Below, piece by piece: positions 12,501 through 27,500 of a stretch of 64,000 bases of DNA. Each line of letters begins with the position of its first letter. The first letter of the stretch is position 1. The DNA lies in contig CM017558.1 of assembly GCA_007844125.1 (NCBI GenBank), positions 22,893,915 to 22,957,914 of the forward strand. The letters are read 5' to 3'. The position numbers were made by a program, and so were the translations under genes. The stretch comes from Sinonovacula constricta. Its lineage: Eukaryota; Mollusca; Bivalvia; Cardiida; Solecurtidae. The notes below the pieces were generated by a model. It was not told the DNA's origin. It did no database searches and was given only the letters and a program-made list of their open reading frames with translations.

Positions 12501-15500
12501 GTTCAACAACGTATCCCAACCAAATACATGTACTTACAGTTTACTCTCATTGAGAGACAGTCTGTCCTTGAGCATCTGTATCTCGGCACTGTGTTCCTGG
12601 GACTGGAGCTGAGTCTGGAACTCCTTCTCCCGATTGGACTGTAGCAGACCCTCTAGGTTCTTGTTAGACGAGCGCTCAGAGTTCAGTTGGCTACGCAGTA
12701 GCTCAGTCTCCTGACTGATGTCGTCATACTGACTCTGGAGCTATAACATCAGAGAAAATAGATAAGTGGATTGTCAACAGAAGTTATATGGCATATAGAG
12801 AAGATTTAGTCTCCAGGTTGTTGTTTTTTTTAAGGGACTAAGGTATTACTATATTATTGATGAAGAAAAACCCTGAAATAAAGACTAAGCAAAACTTGTA
12901 CCGACATTGAGCTAGATAGAGGTCTATAGAGAAGATCTGACATTAGTTCAGGAACGAGTTCAGGAAAATTGATAGAAAGCAAGCTAATGGTGAGCTTACT
13001 TTAATTTTCCCTGGATGAGTTTTATAAATGCTTGTATTAAATGACAACCTATGTCAGATTCTTTTTATCACATGATTTTAATCGCCAGTATACAATTTAA
13101 CGTAATTTAATCACAATAGTTGGTGAAAGAGTAGTATGAGGCGATCTGCATTATAATGACGTTGATGACATCATAAATCAAAAATATGTAATGGGTGCAT
13201 TGAATGGAATACGAGGGGAATCATGTGATAATTAAATAAATTCTCTGCCTTCCTTTATTCTCCAACTCATTAAACTCAGAGCGATAAGGACTTGAGTAAT
13301 AGTGTAATATGTAAGCCTCTCTTGGTCTACTTTTGATTGATAAGAATGTGTTTTAATATGGTATCATGAATACCATATTTATCAAATGATGATTCATGCT
13401 ACACTTAATAAATATTGTTACCTTACTGTTATCTGCTACAATTTACAGAAATGTGCAATTGCTTACTGTCTTAATCATCCATTCCTCTTTAACTCTACTA
13501 CAAAAGCTTTAGTCTGTGGTAATGTTGGCATATCCAAGCCAAGAAGTTCCCCACTTACATGTTCCTTGTCGATGGTGTTGGCTGTCAGCTGCCTCTGTAG
13601 AGATTCCTTGGTGCCCTCCAGACGAGAGCACAGTTCTCTCACGGCAGTCAGGTCACTCAGCAGAGAATTCTTGTCATCATCTGTCTGGCGAAGGTTGTCC
13701 TCCAAGTTAGACACACACCTGGTCAGATTGGACACCTGCAGCTCATATGCCTGCTGGGCCTGGAGATGCTGTAACAGACACAGAGAGAATTGTTCAGGAG
13801 CTAAACATTGAAGTAACATAGTCATCAAATAATAAAGTTGTCTAAAATAATTTTTCTTTTTAGGAGACATTTTTATTGATTTAGGCAAAAGCCTTTATTT
13901 AAATAAAATGGTATTTCAATATGTTCATACAAAACTCATCATCAATCTATAGATTTAAACAAACATTTTGCGATATGATACTAAAGATCAATTTGCATGT
14001 ACACCATAAGAGACCAACTTGAACAGTAAGTTACCTCAGATATCTCCCTCTCATAGTTGTCCAGCTTGTCCCTGCAGCGTCTCAGTTCAGAGTCCTTGGT
14101 CATAATCTCAAGTCGCAGGTTCGATCCCTCGCTTTCCAGCTGGTGTGTGGCTGTCTGGTACTGTTCTGCCTCTGATGAAAGGGCTCTGTACTGGTCCAAC
14201 AGGTCGGTACGCTCCTTCTCCTGCAACCAGAACATATAAAGAGTTGATACATATTTTATCATTAATGAAGCAGAAAATTTAAAGATTTTTATGACCGTTA
14301 GTTTAAGTAGACCTGACTGCCTGAGAGACTGACTGACCATCAGACTCCAGTATACCACCCCACCCATAAAATGAAGTTATGGAGGGTTATAAAACTTACA
14401 ACTTAAAACCTGACCTGATAATGTTAAAACTAATTTAACTTAAAGTCAAACAATTAATTTATTCTGCACACACAAAAAACATTGTGACTGTACCTAGTTG
14501 CAAGCCTATATATATTGGACATTAATTTGTTTTCCTTAATTGTGAGATGCAGAAATAAACAATGTGTTATACTATATAATATATTGAATTCTATGTATTA
14601 ATATATATTGATTATTATCCTTTTTTGTGTGATATATAAAAAATATGTGCACATTATGACATATGAATACATACCTTAGCTGAGAGGATGTCCTCAATCC
14701 TCTTCACCTCAAGGATGTATTCTTGCACTTGAACCTTCAGTCCCTCCTTGTCTTCCAAGGCCTCCTGAAGCTCCTGGTTCAGTTTCTATAATTAGATATG
14801 CAAATGTTTCTATAATTAGATATGCAAATCTTTCTGTAATTAGACATGCAAATGTTCTTATTAATATATAATCAAATGTTACTATAATAGACCAGCACAC
14901 ATTTTTGTTAAATAACAAATAAAATGTTACCGCTATTAACCTATCTGTCATTTGTAATAACGCTGTAAGAGTTAACCATAAAACCTTACTATGTTTTACA
15001 ACAACACTTCTATTTAATATTTACTTACTGATTCACCCCCTTACTAACCCTTACTGAAATAAACATAATGCAAATACCTGCCACACTCACAGACCTGATT
15101 GTTCACTATGAACTATATTGTAAAGTAGAGTCCACTTTCTAGATTTCCTCCAACCTAATACCATAAATCATTGTAGCAACGAAAAACTATACCCATATAT
15201 TTAGCAGAGTTATTTACTGACCTGGTTCTCACGTGTCATGACTGCCAAGTCTTCCTGGAGCCGCCGGTTCTCTCGCATTGCCACCTCCTTCCCGCGGCTG
15301 TTCTCGTTCAGGTCCTCAGATGTGCTGTCCAGCTGGCGACGCAAGGACTTCAGCTCTCGGTCCTTCATGTTCAGGCTGTCATTGGCATGGCTGGGAATAT
15401 AATAAAGGATGTAGTCATTATAAACAGAGTATGTCATTTGCATGGCTGGGAATAACATACAGGATATAGCCATTATAAACAGAGTATGCATGTTCACATA

Positions 15501-18500
15501 AAAACAATTTACTGTGATGGTGAATAAAATTTATGTCCTTAAAGCTGTCATTAGCATGACATGGAACAGAACAGAGACAGTCTAACATGGGCCGTGACTG
15601 GAAATAATTAAAGTTCTTTAAACTGTTTTCAAATGAAAGTCACATTGTGGATGGCATTTTCTTAAATTAAAATTTAGTATTTCAGAAACACAAACTTTTA
15701 TAAATTAATTTTCATGGTAAATGATAGCTTAATTGATGAGAGCTACAAAGAAAGTGAGTTTTGAAGATCAATTACACATATGTAATTGACACAGTCATTA
15801 TGCACACAACTGACTTACATAAGTCTGTGTGTACTCTGCATATTCTTGAACTGTTAATTTTACAAATGGCTTCCTTACATGACTTGAGCTTTATGCTTTA
15901 TTTGTTTGGTTTTTTGGAAACATCCAGATAACAATGAGTGGAGGAAGACCCCAGACAAATGTCTGGATAAAAAACACTGGCACACCTCAGGTCAGCTGGA
16001 AAACCTCCCCACATGAAAGTTTTCAACCCGATTGGGACTCAAACTTATGCAGGGAGAGGGTTAGAGGTTATAAGCTGACAACTTCACACCCTCTTGAACT
16101 TTAAGTGACTTTGTAAAACTGTTTTTTTATTCATTCAATGGAGACTCACCCAAGCTGTGCCTCTATTTCACTGATCCTGACCTTAAGGTCACTGATAAGA
16201 CGCTCCTGGAAGGCAACGAAACATCAAATGGTAAAACAGTATCTTAAAAATCAATAGATCTATATAATCAATAGAACTGTATAAGATATGGTAATTAACA
16301 AGACATTTCACTTTGAAATCTCCAATACATTTTTTTATTGTATTAAGTTTTGATCCAAAGTTATCTAAGTAATGAAATCTATCTCTGATACAAAATGATT
16401 ACAAAGGATCAAACTAATCTAAGGTTATTTATGTGACTGATAATAATGAAGCATTAGATTGAACGGATTTAATTCATGTGTTGTTTTTTCATTATCACAA
16501 TGCCTATTGCACATCATTTCACCTTTCTCGCCACAGTAACACCTCCCTTACCTTAAGGAGCACTTCCTCGTTGAGGTTGGCAATCTTCTCAGTCTTCTCA
16601 TCAACATTAACCTGTAGCTGGTCTTTCTCTCTATCCAGCTGGTTCACAGTCACACGGAACCCATTGTTCTCATCCTTCTGCAGGGCAATGCTGCGCTGCA
16701 ACTCAGCGATCCTCTCCTCCAACCGTGCACACCGCTCCTCCTGTGCACTGAGTTCACTCTCACGCCGTGCCAGTCGCTTCTGGGTATCCTCCAGTCCACG
16801 TTCGGTCTCCTCAGCAAGCATCCTAAAATAATTTAAGTGATTATTTGTAATAATGGCATACAAATAAATGTAGATTTTTATTTTTATAATTACACCTACT
16901 TGTGAGTATACTAAAAAAAGTAAACAAAAAACTTTGTTTAAGGCATTTCAGTAAAAAAAAAAAAAATGGGGTTATCCATAAAGTTAACTCGTGTTCCAGT
17001 TTATTTTGTAAAAATTAGTTATGACAAGGGAGAAAGAAAGGACATTTTTGCAAGACATTTTTTTTCCTCATCCATTTTTATACAAGTTTGTCCTTCTTTC
17101 AAGTACTAGGCAATTAACTGAATCCATTTCACATGTAGTGTATGTGGATTTAGGCATTAAGTGCAAAATGTAGATTTTGAAAAGTAAGCACAAAATGTGG
17201 ATTTAAGCATGTACTGTAGTGCAAGAATTAAAGAAAAAAACTCTTCAGGGCTGCAGTTAATGTGACTTACTTCATCTGTGTGGCATTGGCCCTGTTCTGT
17301 GATGCCTGGTCCTGTGTGTCAGACAGCCGACCTGCCATGTCCTTGATCTGGTCTTCTAGACTACGTATGTCCTCCTTCAGGCTGTTAACACGCACAATCA
17401 ATTCTCCACGCTCACTCTCCAACTGCTGTACTGTACACTCCAGGTCCTCTGTACGCTGCTCCAGCTTGGCTTTCTCTGACAGTGAAGTCTCTGTAGCAAT
17501 CTGTGGGGATATCAATAGACAACAATTAGGCATTATTGATATATCAGGGCTCATGAGTTTGAGCTGTATTGTAACAATGAAACACATTATTTGATTTTTT
17601 TTTTTGAAATACACTGCCTCAACTATTTATGGTCATTAAAGCAACGTCCAGCTTTTTGGTGACGTAGACCCAAGACACAGGTCTAGGTTGAACCACTGGG
17701 GAACCACAAATCAGCTGGAAGACTTTCTCACATTAAGTCCTTCACCCCAAATAGAACTTGAACCCACACAGAGGCTAAGCAGTTAGAGGAGTTACAAATC
17801 AGCGACTCTGCCACAATGCGTTGGGCGCCCCATGAATCACATTATTGATATTATTGTCTATCATTTCTTGTTGAATATGAAAATCAATGCTACAGTCAAT
17901 TGTTTGAATTGGTTTACTAAAAACTACAATCTGGAAGTGCATGTACATCTTATGACAAAAGTGCATTTGTGGCACAATACCTTTGAACTCAAAGTTTATA
18001 ACTGCATTAACTGCAGCTTCAAAGTAGATTAACGTACAGACTTAGTACATATACAAGGCTATTGGCAAATTTTACTGCAATTTAAGCTGACAGACATAAC
18101 ATGATGCATATTTGAAAACACTAAAACAAACTTAAGTACCCTAAAGTCGGTACAGCTGTTGAAGAATATAGGGCCCTTTACAAGGCCACATCACCCTACC
18201 TTGAGCCTCTCTCTGAGACTGTCTCTCTCTGTGGTCATCCTCCTCATCTCAGACACGGCATCATCTCGCTCATTCTCCACCCTCCTCAGTACAGCCTGGG
18301 CCGCCAGGGAGGTCTTGGGGGACTTGGGGGATCGAACCAACTCACGCCTCACCTTATGCAGCTCATCTTTAGTCTGTCAGAGAGCAAAAAAATGTGTTTC
18401 AAAAATAGATATATCACCAAGCCTAGTAAAAGCCTATCTGGCAATGGTACAGTGATTTGGGGTAAATGTTTATGTTATGTATATATATTCAAAAAAAAGT

Positions 18501-21500
18501 TTAAACTATGGTTATTTTAACAAGTGACAGGCATTGAATAATAACCACAGATTATTTTTCCAGATTAGCTAGCGTTGAGATAATGATAACGTATGAATTT
18601 AAAGAAGCAAACTTCTTTAGTTACAATGAACCAGCCTTTAGGACTTGGAAACCAATAAAAGATAATTGTTTTTCAATAAGTAGATCAAATTGTTATCAAA
18701 CATGCTACTATTTTATAATTATGAGTAGTATTAATGCTGTTGATGATTAAAGTTTAAACCTATTTTTCTAACATTCAATTTAGAAACAAACTTGTTCATC
18801 ATATATCATGTATTAATCTGTTTTGACACCAACTTTCTGGTGTATAGGTAAAGGGCAGGTATGTTTGAAAGTTATTTAGAATTTATTTGTTGCTTTACCT
18901 CTTCATACATCTTGTTCAGCTTGTCCCTCTCTCCGGTCAGCACCTTCACATTGGCCTGGATCTGAACACAATACATTTAGGATTAAGTTTATACTTTAAT
19001 GCATTGTTTTTGTTTTCATGACTTCAGGACATAATAGCTTCTTCATAAGCATCAAGGAATATACCATTCAATACACATGTAACTATCTGCAGTATTATTA
19101 AAAGAATGAATCAAGGAAAATATATTAGCTTTAATAATTATTTTTACACAATCGCACTTTTAAAGGCTTTAGGTGCTAAGGAAGTACTTTTAGGTGTTAA
19201 TGAACCAGAATGTGTAGTCTCGGCAAATCAACAAAGGAAATTGTCCGCATTGTAGGCAAATAGTATCTGTATGTATACAAGTAAGTTCATTACTGTCAAT
19301 AAGAATATATGACAAAGTCCTATGAGCATTGCAACATATACCAAACTCTGAAAAGGCACAGGACAAAGGTATTTCACATGCAAGCAACAAATTTGTGATG
19401 AGTTATTTAACGAAAAGAGCAAACCCAACAGTTACCGCCTTAGAACGGTCAGTCGGCAATATGGGCCAACCGGGGGTGCTTAAACCGGTTTTACAGAGCT
19501 CTAACCTCGCACTACCTGATGGGTTTCTCAAATGCATGCAATGAAAAGAAAATCGATCTATTTGAATACAAAATGTCCACTAGTATGATCAATAAACAAT
19601 ATTCCAGAGTTCAGCAATTTAACCCTTTACTTGCTATAAACACTATTTACCCCATTTAACATAAAGCAGTCCCCACTTGAGGTGTTTCTAGCAAGTAAAG
19701 AGCTATTATTCCCCATCCTTTCTGAATGTATCAGTAGATGTGTACCCACCTCGGCCATGTGTCGCTCAAACTTGTCCAGCAGTTGCCTCATCTCATCTCT
19801 CTCCCGGGTCAGTTTGGCAATCTCCACATCATCAGACAGGCCCTGGAATAGGTCAGAGGGGAACCACAAAATTAGAGAGGGGACTAGAACAGAGGGGAAA
19901 CACAACAGATATGTTTAAAGAAAAGCCCAAAGACGATTTTCTTTTTAGACTTAGGTTTATCACTAAACAGAAATCAACCAATTCAATAAATACAAATGCA
20001 AGTAGATGCATTGTTAAGTTCTAATTTTTATTACCATTTACATCTCTCGTCTTTATTGGCTCACTATTGTACTTACCATACAAAAGATTTACATGCTTAC
20101 CAGAAAATTTCACAAACATATCAAATAAATCTTTAGGCCTGAGAATACAAAATTTAGTTCTGTTATTGAGTTTAAATATAGTATAACTTTTCTCCATAGT
20201 CAAATACTGTTTTCATCAATCATTTTACCAATTCTTACAAAAACTAACATTAAATGTTTCCATTTAATTAACTAAATCATATTACCATTGGCAGCTTATT
20301 TCACCAAATAAACCCAAATATATTCTAGAATACAATTACTTGGGTAAAGTGCACCAGCCCATTCCACATTTACTACTAACTGCCACCCAAATATATTTAT
20401 GAAAGAAGAAAAATTCTACATGTATTTACAGTTAAAAATGAGACTGAGATACAAAAAATGAACAATCTGAGCAAAAACAACAAAAAAGAGGTATCTGTAC
20501 CACACACAATACAAATAATTAACAATAAACAAACAATATAAGGGAATTAAAAACAACACATAAATTTGCTAACAAACTTAATCAAAGGGTTGCACACTGA
20601 AATTTGGATTTCTGTTTTCAAAAAGAAGAAAATAAACTTAAATCAGTCGCAAAAACATTTCAGTGCTTTTTTCAATATAAACTTGCATTTTCTAATGCAT
20701 ACAAACAAATCTGTCTGGTTTGATATTATCAAAACAACATTGATAGGCAACTTAAATAATATTTGTTAGTTGTATATCAGTTACACTGCACACAGTTAAA
20801 CATACTGTCAGTTTGTGAACTTATATTAGAACAGCCACTGTAAACATAGTTTACACATCACAACATTAGTTAGTAACATTTAATAGTAACACAAATTAGC
20901 AATTAATAATTTAAAACTTCTAACATTGAGAAGCTGCATATTTATGTCAGAACATTACTGATAATCCTACATTAAGAAGAATTGTGATTTAACAGCCGAA
21001 AACAAAAATGGAAAACAAAGATGAACAACTAAAGCATGATAGAAATATGAAGCGATAGCCCTATTAATTCACACGACTAAAAACTTAAATCTCCAACAAA
21101 AGGAGAACTTTGCAGAGAATTCATCAAAATTTACAAAAATTGTCAGACAGACAAAAATCAACTGAAAAGTAATGTATACTAACTCATAGTGAAAACAATA
21201 GACACAAACAACATGAAAGTAAAAATATAAAATCTGGTAACAAAAAATATCAAGTATGTTCTACTATAAGTGAAAGAAAGGTAACCTTTTTGCGTTTGAT
21301 CTCAGGAGTTGGCTAAAATAGAATTAAAAAAAAACTTTAACACCACTAAATAGTTCTTCATATACATCCTTAAACTTGAACAAGTATTCAAATCACAGTA
21401 ATGCTTAGGAACAACGAGTAGAAACTAATTTGGACATTAAAAACACAAGCAGATATTTTACCCCCCTTTTTTTAAATGATTATGTTTAACCCTGAACAAT

Positions 21501-24500
21501 AGTTAAAGCACTCAGGAGTCTACATTTGAACGCAATCTACCACCCCTCTGATCTGTCAATGATTGACAGCCAGTATGATTGGAAGGAATGCTGTATTATT
21601 GCAGACAGGGGTGTCAGGGTTAGAAGAATGACTACTATTGAGCACAGGAAGGTAGTTTGCTACTTACAGATTTCTTGGCATCCCTATCCTGAGAGACAGA
21701 AGTACATTATGAGCACCTGACTGCACGACCTCATCATGTTACATTTTCAAGCAATAATAGCTAAAAAATCATATTGTTTAGTCAATAAGAAAGAATCAGT
21801 AACAAACCTGGACCATTCACACAAAAAGAAACTGTGATTGTTTTTATTTTGTAACAGTTAGACTTAGTTAATAATATGTTTCTTAAAGACATTTAAAAAA
21901 AAAAAAAAAAAAGAGAGGATAGACTTTTAAGATTTATGTATGCAGAAAGATTAGTTGACTGAGATGCGTCCCATTGAATAAAGAAGCACAACCGTGGGGT
22001 GAAATATCCCATATTTCCATTTGAGGTGCATTGTGGGTATAATCACCTCAAAGGGCCAACCTGTTGACCAACGAAGGGAGTTCCCTCCCCGTGGAGACAG
22101 TGCTTCACGTGGGGACATGAACTGAGGCAGGAAACACACATAATGACCATAAAAATGGAGATATAAATATGATTCATGACCATTTTTGTAACTCCTTAAA
22201 TTATTAACTCCATCATCATTACATATATGATTACAATAATATCAGATCTTGTCAAAACAATGTGGGAGATATAAAAAAATTGTTTGTTTTTTATTAAAAC
22301 TTGGAAATATAAGAAAATAGCGTGACATTTTCAGCCTTTTAGATAAAATGATGTATATTACAAAAATAACAATTAATGAAACAAATATCTAAAATTTAGT
22401 TTTAAAGAAAAGATTCTTGGGGAACGTAAAAAAAAAATATCTTAAATAAATCAAAAGCTTAGAAATTAACTTGATATGAAGATAAGTTGTTAAACTAATA
22501 TCTATATTTTGCTTAATTACTTTTACAATTGAATATGCATTTATTTTATGTTGTTAGATTTGCATAGTGAGTTAACATTTTGAAATTAATTAACTGTTTT
22601 ATCATTAGTTCTTTAAAACAAATAGGAGCCAAATCAAGTGATAAATGGAAAATGTATGAAATCCTTCAAAAGGTGAATCAAACAGGGTACAATAACTTCT
22701 AAGAACTAACTGTTACTTACATCTCGCTGTATAATGACCTACACAGGAGTGGGTATACAGGAATAGGTATATACTAAATAGGATTATTGTTAAGAATGAT
22801 GCAATACAATTATCATTTAGGCATATCCTTTATGACACATTAAAGTGTTAGTGTAGGATCATGATTGTAGAACAATTATAAAATCAAATAAATGAAAAAA
22901 ATTGTGAATATAAAAGTTAATTTTAATATGAAATAAAATGATTGCTAATGACAAGTTTTTGATGTATTACATCATCTAGGCATATGATCAAGAAATATGT
23001 ATTCATATTAAGATGTCAAATGACTAAGTTCTATTCATATGAGGTGTTATTTTTTCATTGCATGATATGGAGAGTTAGAAAGACCTTACATTAGAATATT
23101 ATGAAACAGGTAAAACCAAATCCCCTGACCATGTTGAAAAAGATGTTATAAGTGTGAGTATAAACATCAAAAGTTTTTAAAAACAAAAACAGAAGGTCCA
23201 ATACTCTTAAATTAAATGAAGTTTGAAAATCTAAAGGAAATAATGTGTTTAGTAAATGCTTTAACAGTGCTATGGATACACACCATGCAATGATAAACTT
23301 TTGAATTTTCATGCACTGCTATGTGGAGTTATTACATACATGCTGAGCTGCATAAAAAATTGTGTTAATAGTAATGTAAAGACACATGCAGATTGAGATT
23401 AATTTTAGAAAGGCTGGGGAAAACTGCAGTCACTTTAATGGAGAATACCTTTAAAAATTATCCTAACATATCTACCAATGGTGGCTGAATTCCCTATTTA
23501 TTTTGTTTGACATAACACATGTTTTGTAAGAGATTGTGGTGCTGTTACTTTTAATGTAATGAGATTTAATCAGGTTTATCAATGATAACTGGAAACAAAA
23601 TATAATTTCTACAGGATCGGTGAACAGCAGCCATGTTGCTGTAATAAGTGGAGCTCATGCTACCTACCTTGGTGGGTGTGGCCCTGGCTGAAGCTCTCTT
23701 CTGTGATTTGAGGGTCTCATACTCGGCCTTGTAGTAGTCCCTTTCCTCCTCCAGGACCCGCATGATAGCCTCATACTGCGCTGCAGCCTGTAGGCAGGAT
23801 ACAGGTATAGGGATAGAAATAATTCTTTAATTTATATATATTAATCAAAACATAAAAAATGTATGATTGGTAATCTGGCTTCTCGATATAGTTTTCTTCA
23901 TTATGGTTCTATTTGTACTGAAAGGTTAAGAACACATATAACACATAAAAATAGGTATCATTATATTCATTTTCAAACTTGTCAATTCTGCTTTCTGGCC
24001 AGCAAGAAGTGGATACTCACTTGCCATAAAATTTAATATTATTTCTTTGAAAGAACTATTAGATATCATTACCACACTCATTTATAGATTTCTTACAAAC
24101 ATCTAGGGCTTTTTTTTTTCACTCTAAATGAAATTGAGAACTATATTGAGAATTAACAGCCACCTACCTTTTTATCAGCCTTGGCAGCGTTGACATCTCT
24201 CGCTGGACTACCAGACCGTGAGGTGGGTCTCGAGGTGGGGGTGCGAGATCTGGATGGGCTACGGGCACGAGATGGTATCTCTCCACGCAGCATCTTCTGG
24301 AAGGCCTCAGCCTGGTCCCTGTAATAGTTGCGCTCCTCCTCAACACTGCGCACGAAGGCATCCAGCTTGCTGGGTACTTTTGTCTTCTTAGTGGTGGCAG
24401 GGGATTTCTTCTTCAGTCTCTCAATCTCCAGGACAAGCTCCTTCTCTGTAATCATGAAAGCAAGGCAATCTTAACAGTGGATGGGGATTTAAGGAGTAAC

Positions 24501-27500
24501 TAAGAAGCTGAGATTAGGACAAGAGCATGTTAAACTTAAATGGTTTGTAGATGTTTTGTTCATTAAGCTAAGTAGCAAATCATATAAAGTGAAGTAACGA
24601 AACATTTTCGAGCCAATAAAGCAGATTTCCAGCCGATTTTACTATAATGAATATATATTTTGACCATCCAGAAACATTACCAGCAGCTTTACAGTGAAGA
24701 TCCTGGAACACTCGTTAGCTGGGCAATACCATTTATCGAAGGCTTTAGAATACCCCAGCTTTTTTGCTGGTTTTTGTTATATCCCACTTTTAAAAAATGT
24801 TTCTGTTGTTTTTGTTTTTAACATGGCCCAAACACAATTATTGAAATTTTATTGACATTCAGCGAATAATTGGTGGAGGAAGACCCTAAATATATGTCTG
24901 GGTAGAACCACCAGGAACAGCAGGCCAGCTGGAACACCTCCTCTCATGGAAGTTCTTCCCTCAACTGAGAGTGAGGGACTGAGGATTTTCTAGTAGGCAA
25001 CAGACATGCTGCCTCAGCTGGTGAACAGCATAGTATTCATAGCTCTAGTGACTGAATTCTGACATGAAAAACAAACAAAAAGAGGGATTAAGCTAAAAGA
25101 AGGCTTGACGCTGAGGTAAGGAATTGTGGAACTAACCATTGGCCATGAGCTTGTTGACACGGTGACTGAGGCGTTTCTTATCCTCTGCCACACGATCGTG
25201 GAGTTCTTCTAGCCTCAGAAGGTCAGCAGTCTTGGTTGCCAGGGACGACTGGATCTCAGACAGCTCCTTGGCATAGCGAGAGGTTTCCTGTAGATACAAA
25301 ACCAATGAAAAATAGCTTCTTTAATTAGTAATTTGATTTATGAGAAATCCCCACATCAAAAAATGTTAAGAATTTCTACAGGAATTAAAAACTAATATAA
25401 ATAAAAAAATGTGTCAGAGATTTAATCAAAATATCCAAAAAGTGTTATAACGCTTTTTTTTAGCTTAATAACTATTTTAGTATATTCATACATTGATGAT
25501 ATGTATATTTCTCTATGACAGTGGTAAGACACTTACAGCCTTGAGTTGGGCTATTTCCATGTCTTGGTCCTCAAGCTCATGCCGTGACTTCTCAATCTCT
25601 CCTTTTGCCTCGATCATCTCACGATCAGCTGTCTTCAGAACTATGTGCTTGTCAGTCTCAAGCCGCTTAGCTACACGGTCTGCATCCTTCAATTCCAACT
25701 CCATGTCGGACATCCGTGTACGCATCTTGGCGCACTCCATATCAATCTCACTCTTGTCAGCCAAGGCATCGCGATACTTTCTCTCAAGTTCACGATTCTT
25801 TTGCTGCATAAAATCAATCTGAAGAGAAAAGGTTTCAAAATTATAATTAAGTCATTTATACGCCTAAACTGCAAGTAGATAAGAATCTGTTAAAAGATAA
25901 ATGTACTTAAACAAGTAAATAACTTCAAAAGTTTTAAATAACTGTATGTACAGGTGGAGTGTTAGTAATCTAGTGATTATATATGCTTAATTGTGGGCAA
26001 TTCAATTACTACAGATAAAAAGTAAAAAGGAGAAGAACTTCATAATTTCAAAATAAATAACATTATTATGTTAATGAGTTTGTTAACAATAGCACAAGCA
26101 ATTATGCTTAGCTGTTGGATGAAAAGTGCATGATTTGAGTCATAACTTGATATAACAACCTTAACAATCAGTCAACAGTACATGAATAAAAACTGAGCTT
26201 TCTATATTATGGGTCAAGCTGAAAAATTAGTTTTGTTTTAGTTTTTGAAATACATTGCATCGATAAAAATTTGGTCACTATGGCACTGTCCAGTTTTTTT
26301 TGTTAAAGGCGGACCCCAGATAAATGTCTTGGTTTAACCACTGTCTCACTGAAGGTGGGTAACAAGACCTTCCCACATTATATCATTCGGAACTCAAAAA
26401 CAATGCAGTGAAAGGCTTAGCAGTCAGAAGAGTTACAAATCCATGACCACCACTTGGCCACTGGCACCTCTCTTAAATAGAAGTCGGGTATTTCAATATG
26501 AGAATGACAATCGCTTAAAGTTTTCATCATAGTTTACCTGTATATTAAGGTGAGAGATCATACGCTCATTAGCCCTATTTCTGGCCTCCAGGGCCACCAC
26601 ATCTGAGGGTCGTCCACCGTCCAACATTCTGTTCAGTCGTTCTATCTCCTCATCACGTCCTTCCACCTGCAAAATACAAATAAACAAGTCTGTTAATTTC
26701 AGCTTATTAAAGAAAAGTAACAATATCTAAAAAAGTATTTTTGAAAATTTTACTAAAAACTTAAAATATAGTTATATTTACATATGATATTCAATTTTCT
26801 ATATAGTTGTACCTTCACATTCCCCTGGACTGCTTGCACCTGTTTCTTTAACAAATGACAATTATGTAAAGGCATGAACACACAAAGACAGGTAGCAAAT
26901 CTCTATGAATTTATAGCAGGGCAAATTCTTACACTAAATGAACATAAACACACACAAGATATTGGGCTCAACTGTAACAGCTTTTATTTATTATCTAAGC
27001 TAAACATACATGTACAAGCAATAGTTAAAAGGGACATAACTATTTTCGCAAACAATTATAACATAAAATAATTATTGAGAAAATTCCTTAGTTGCAAATT
27101 TCTCTACAAACATTACATGTATCATGCTAAAATGTTTTCTTATGAGCCGACATAATTTCTGTGTTAAATATACTCAAAATGCAATCAAATTTTAATGGCA
27201 CTTTTTTAAAAGCCCTAAAAATGTAAATAAAATGATAATAAGTTACGCTCCTTTAAATTACCGAGCAACAAATTATACACCTGATCTTTATTTATCAGTG
27301 AAGAGACACTTGAAGATGATCATGATTTTGACAAATGTGTCCTAATGTACATATAATAAAATGAAGATGAGTTTGTTTAAAGTGTAGCAATCAATGATGC
27401 CATGGTAACCAAGATAAACATTGGACCATCTTCACACTCAACCCTGCACATTTTTGAAAGATTACCTCTTTCCTTGTCGTCTTTTATAAACAGATTAAAT

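Noticed and set aside
16478..16831. 117-codon plus-strand ORF
   Set aside because: It is antisense to CEP135 exon 13; the minus-strand frame matches the family signature VDEKTEKIAN.
25493..25822. 109-codon plus-strand ORF
   Set aside because: It is antisense to CEP135 exon 5, which is the coding strand by homology and splice sites.
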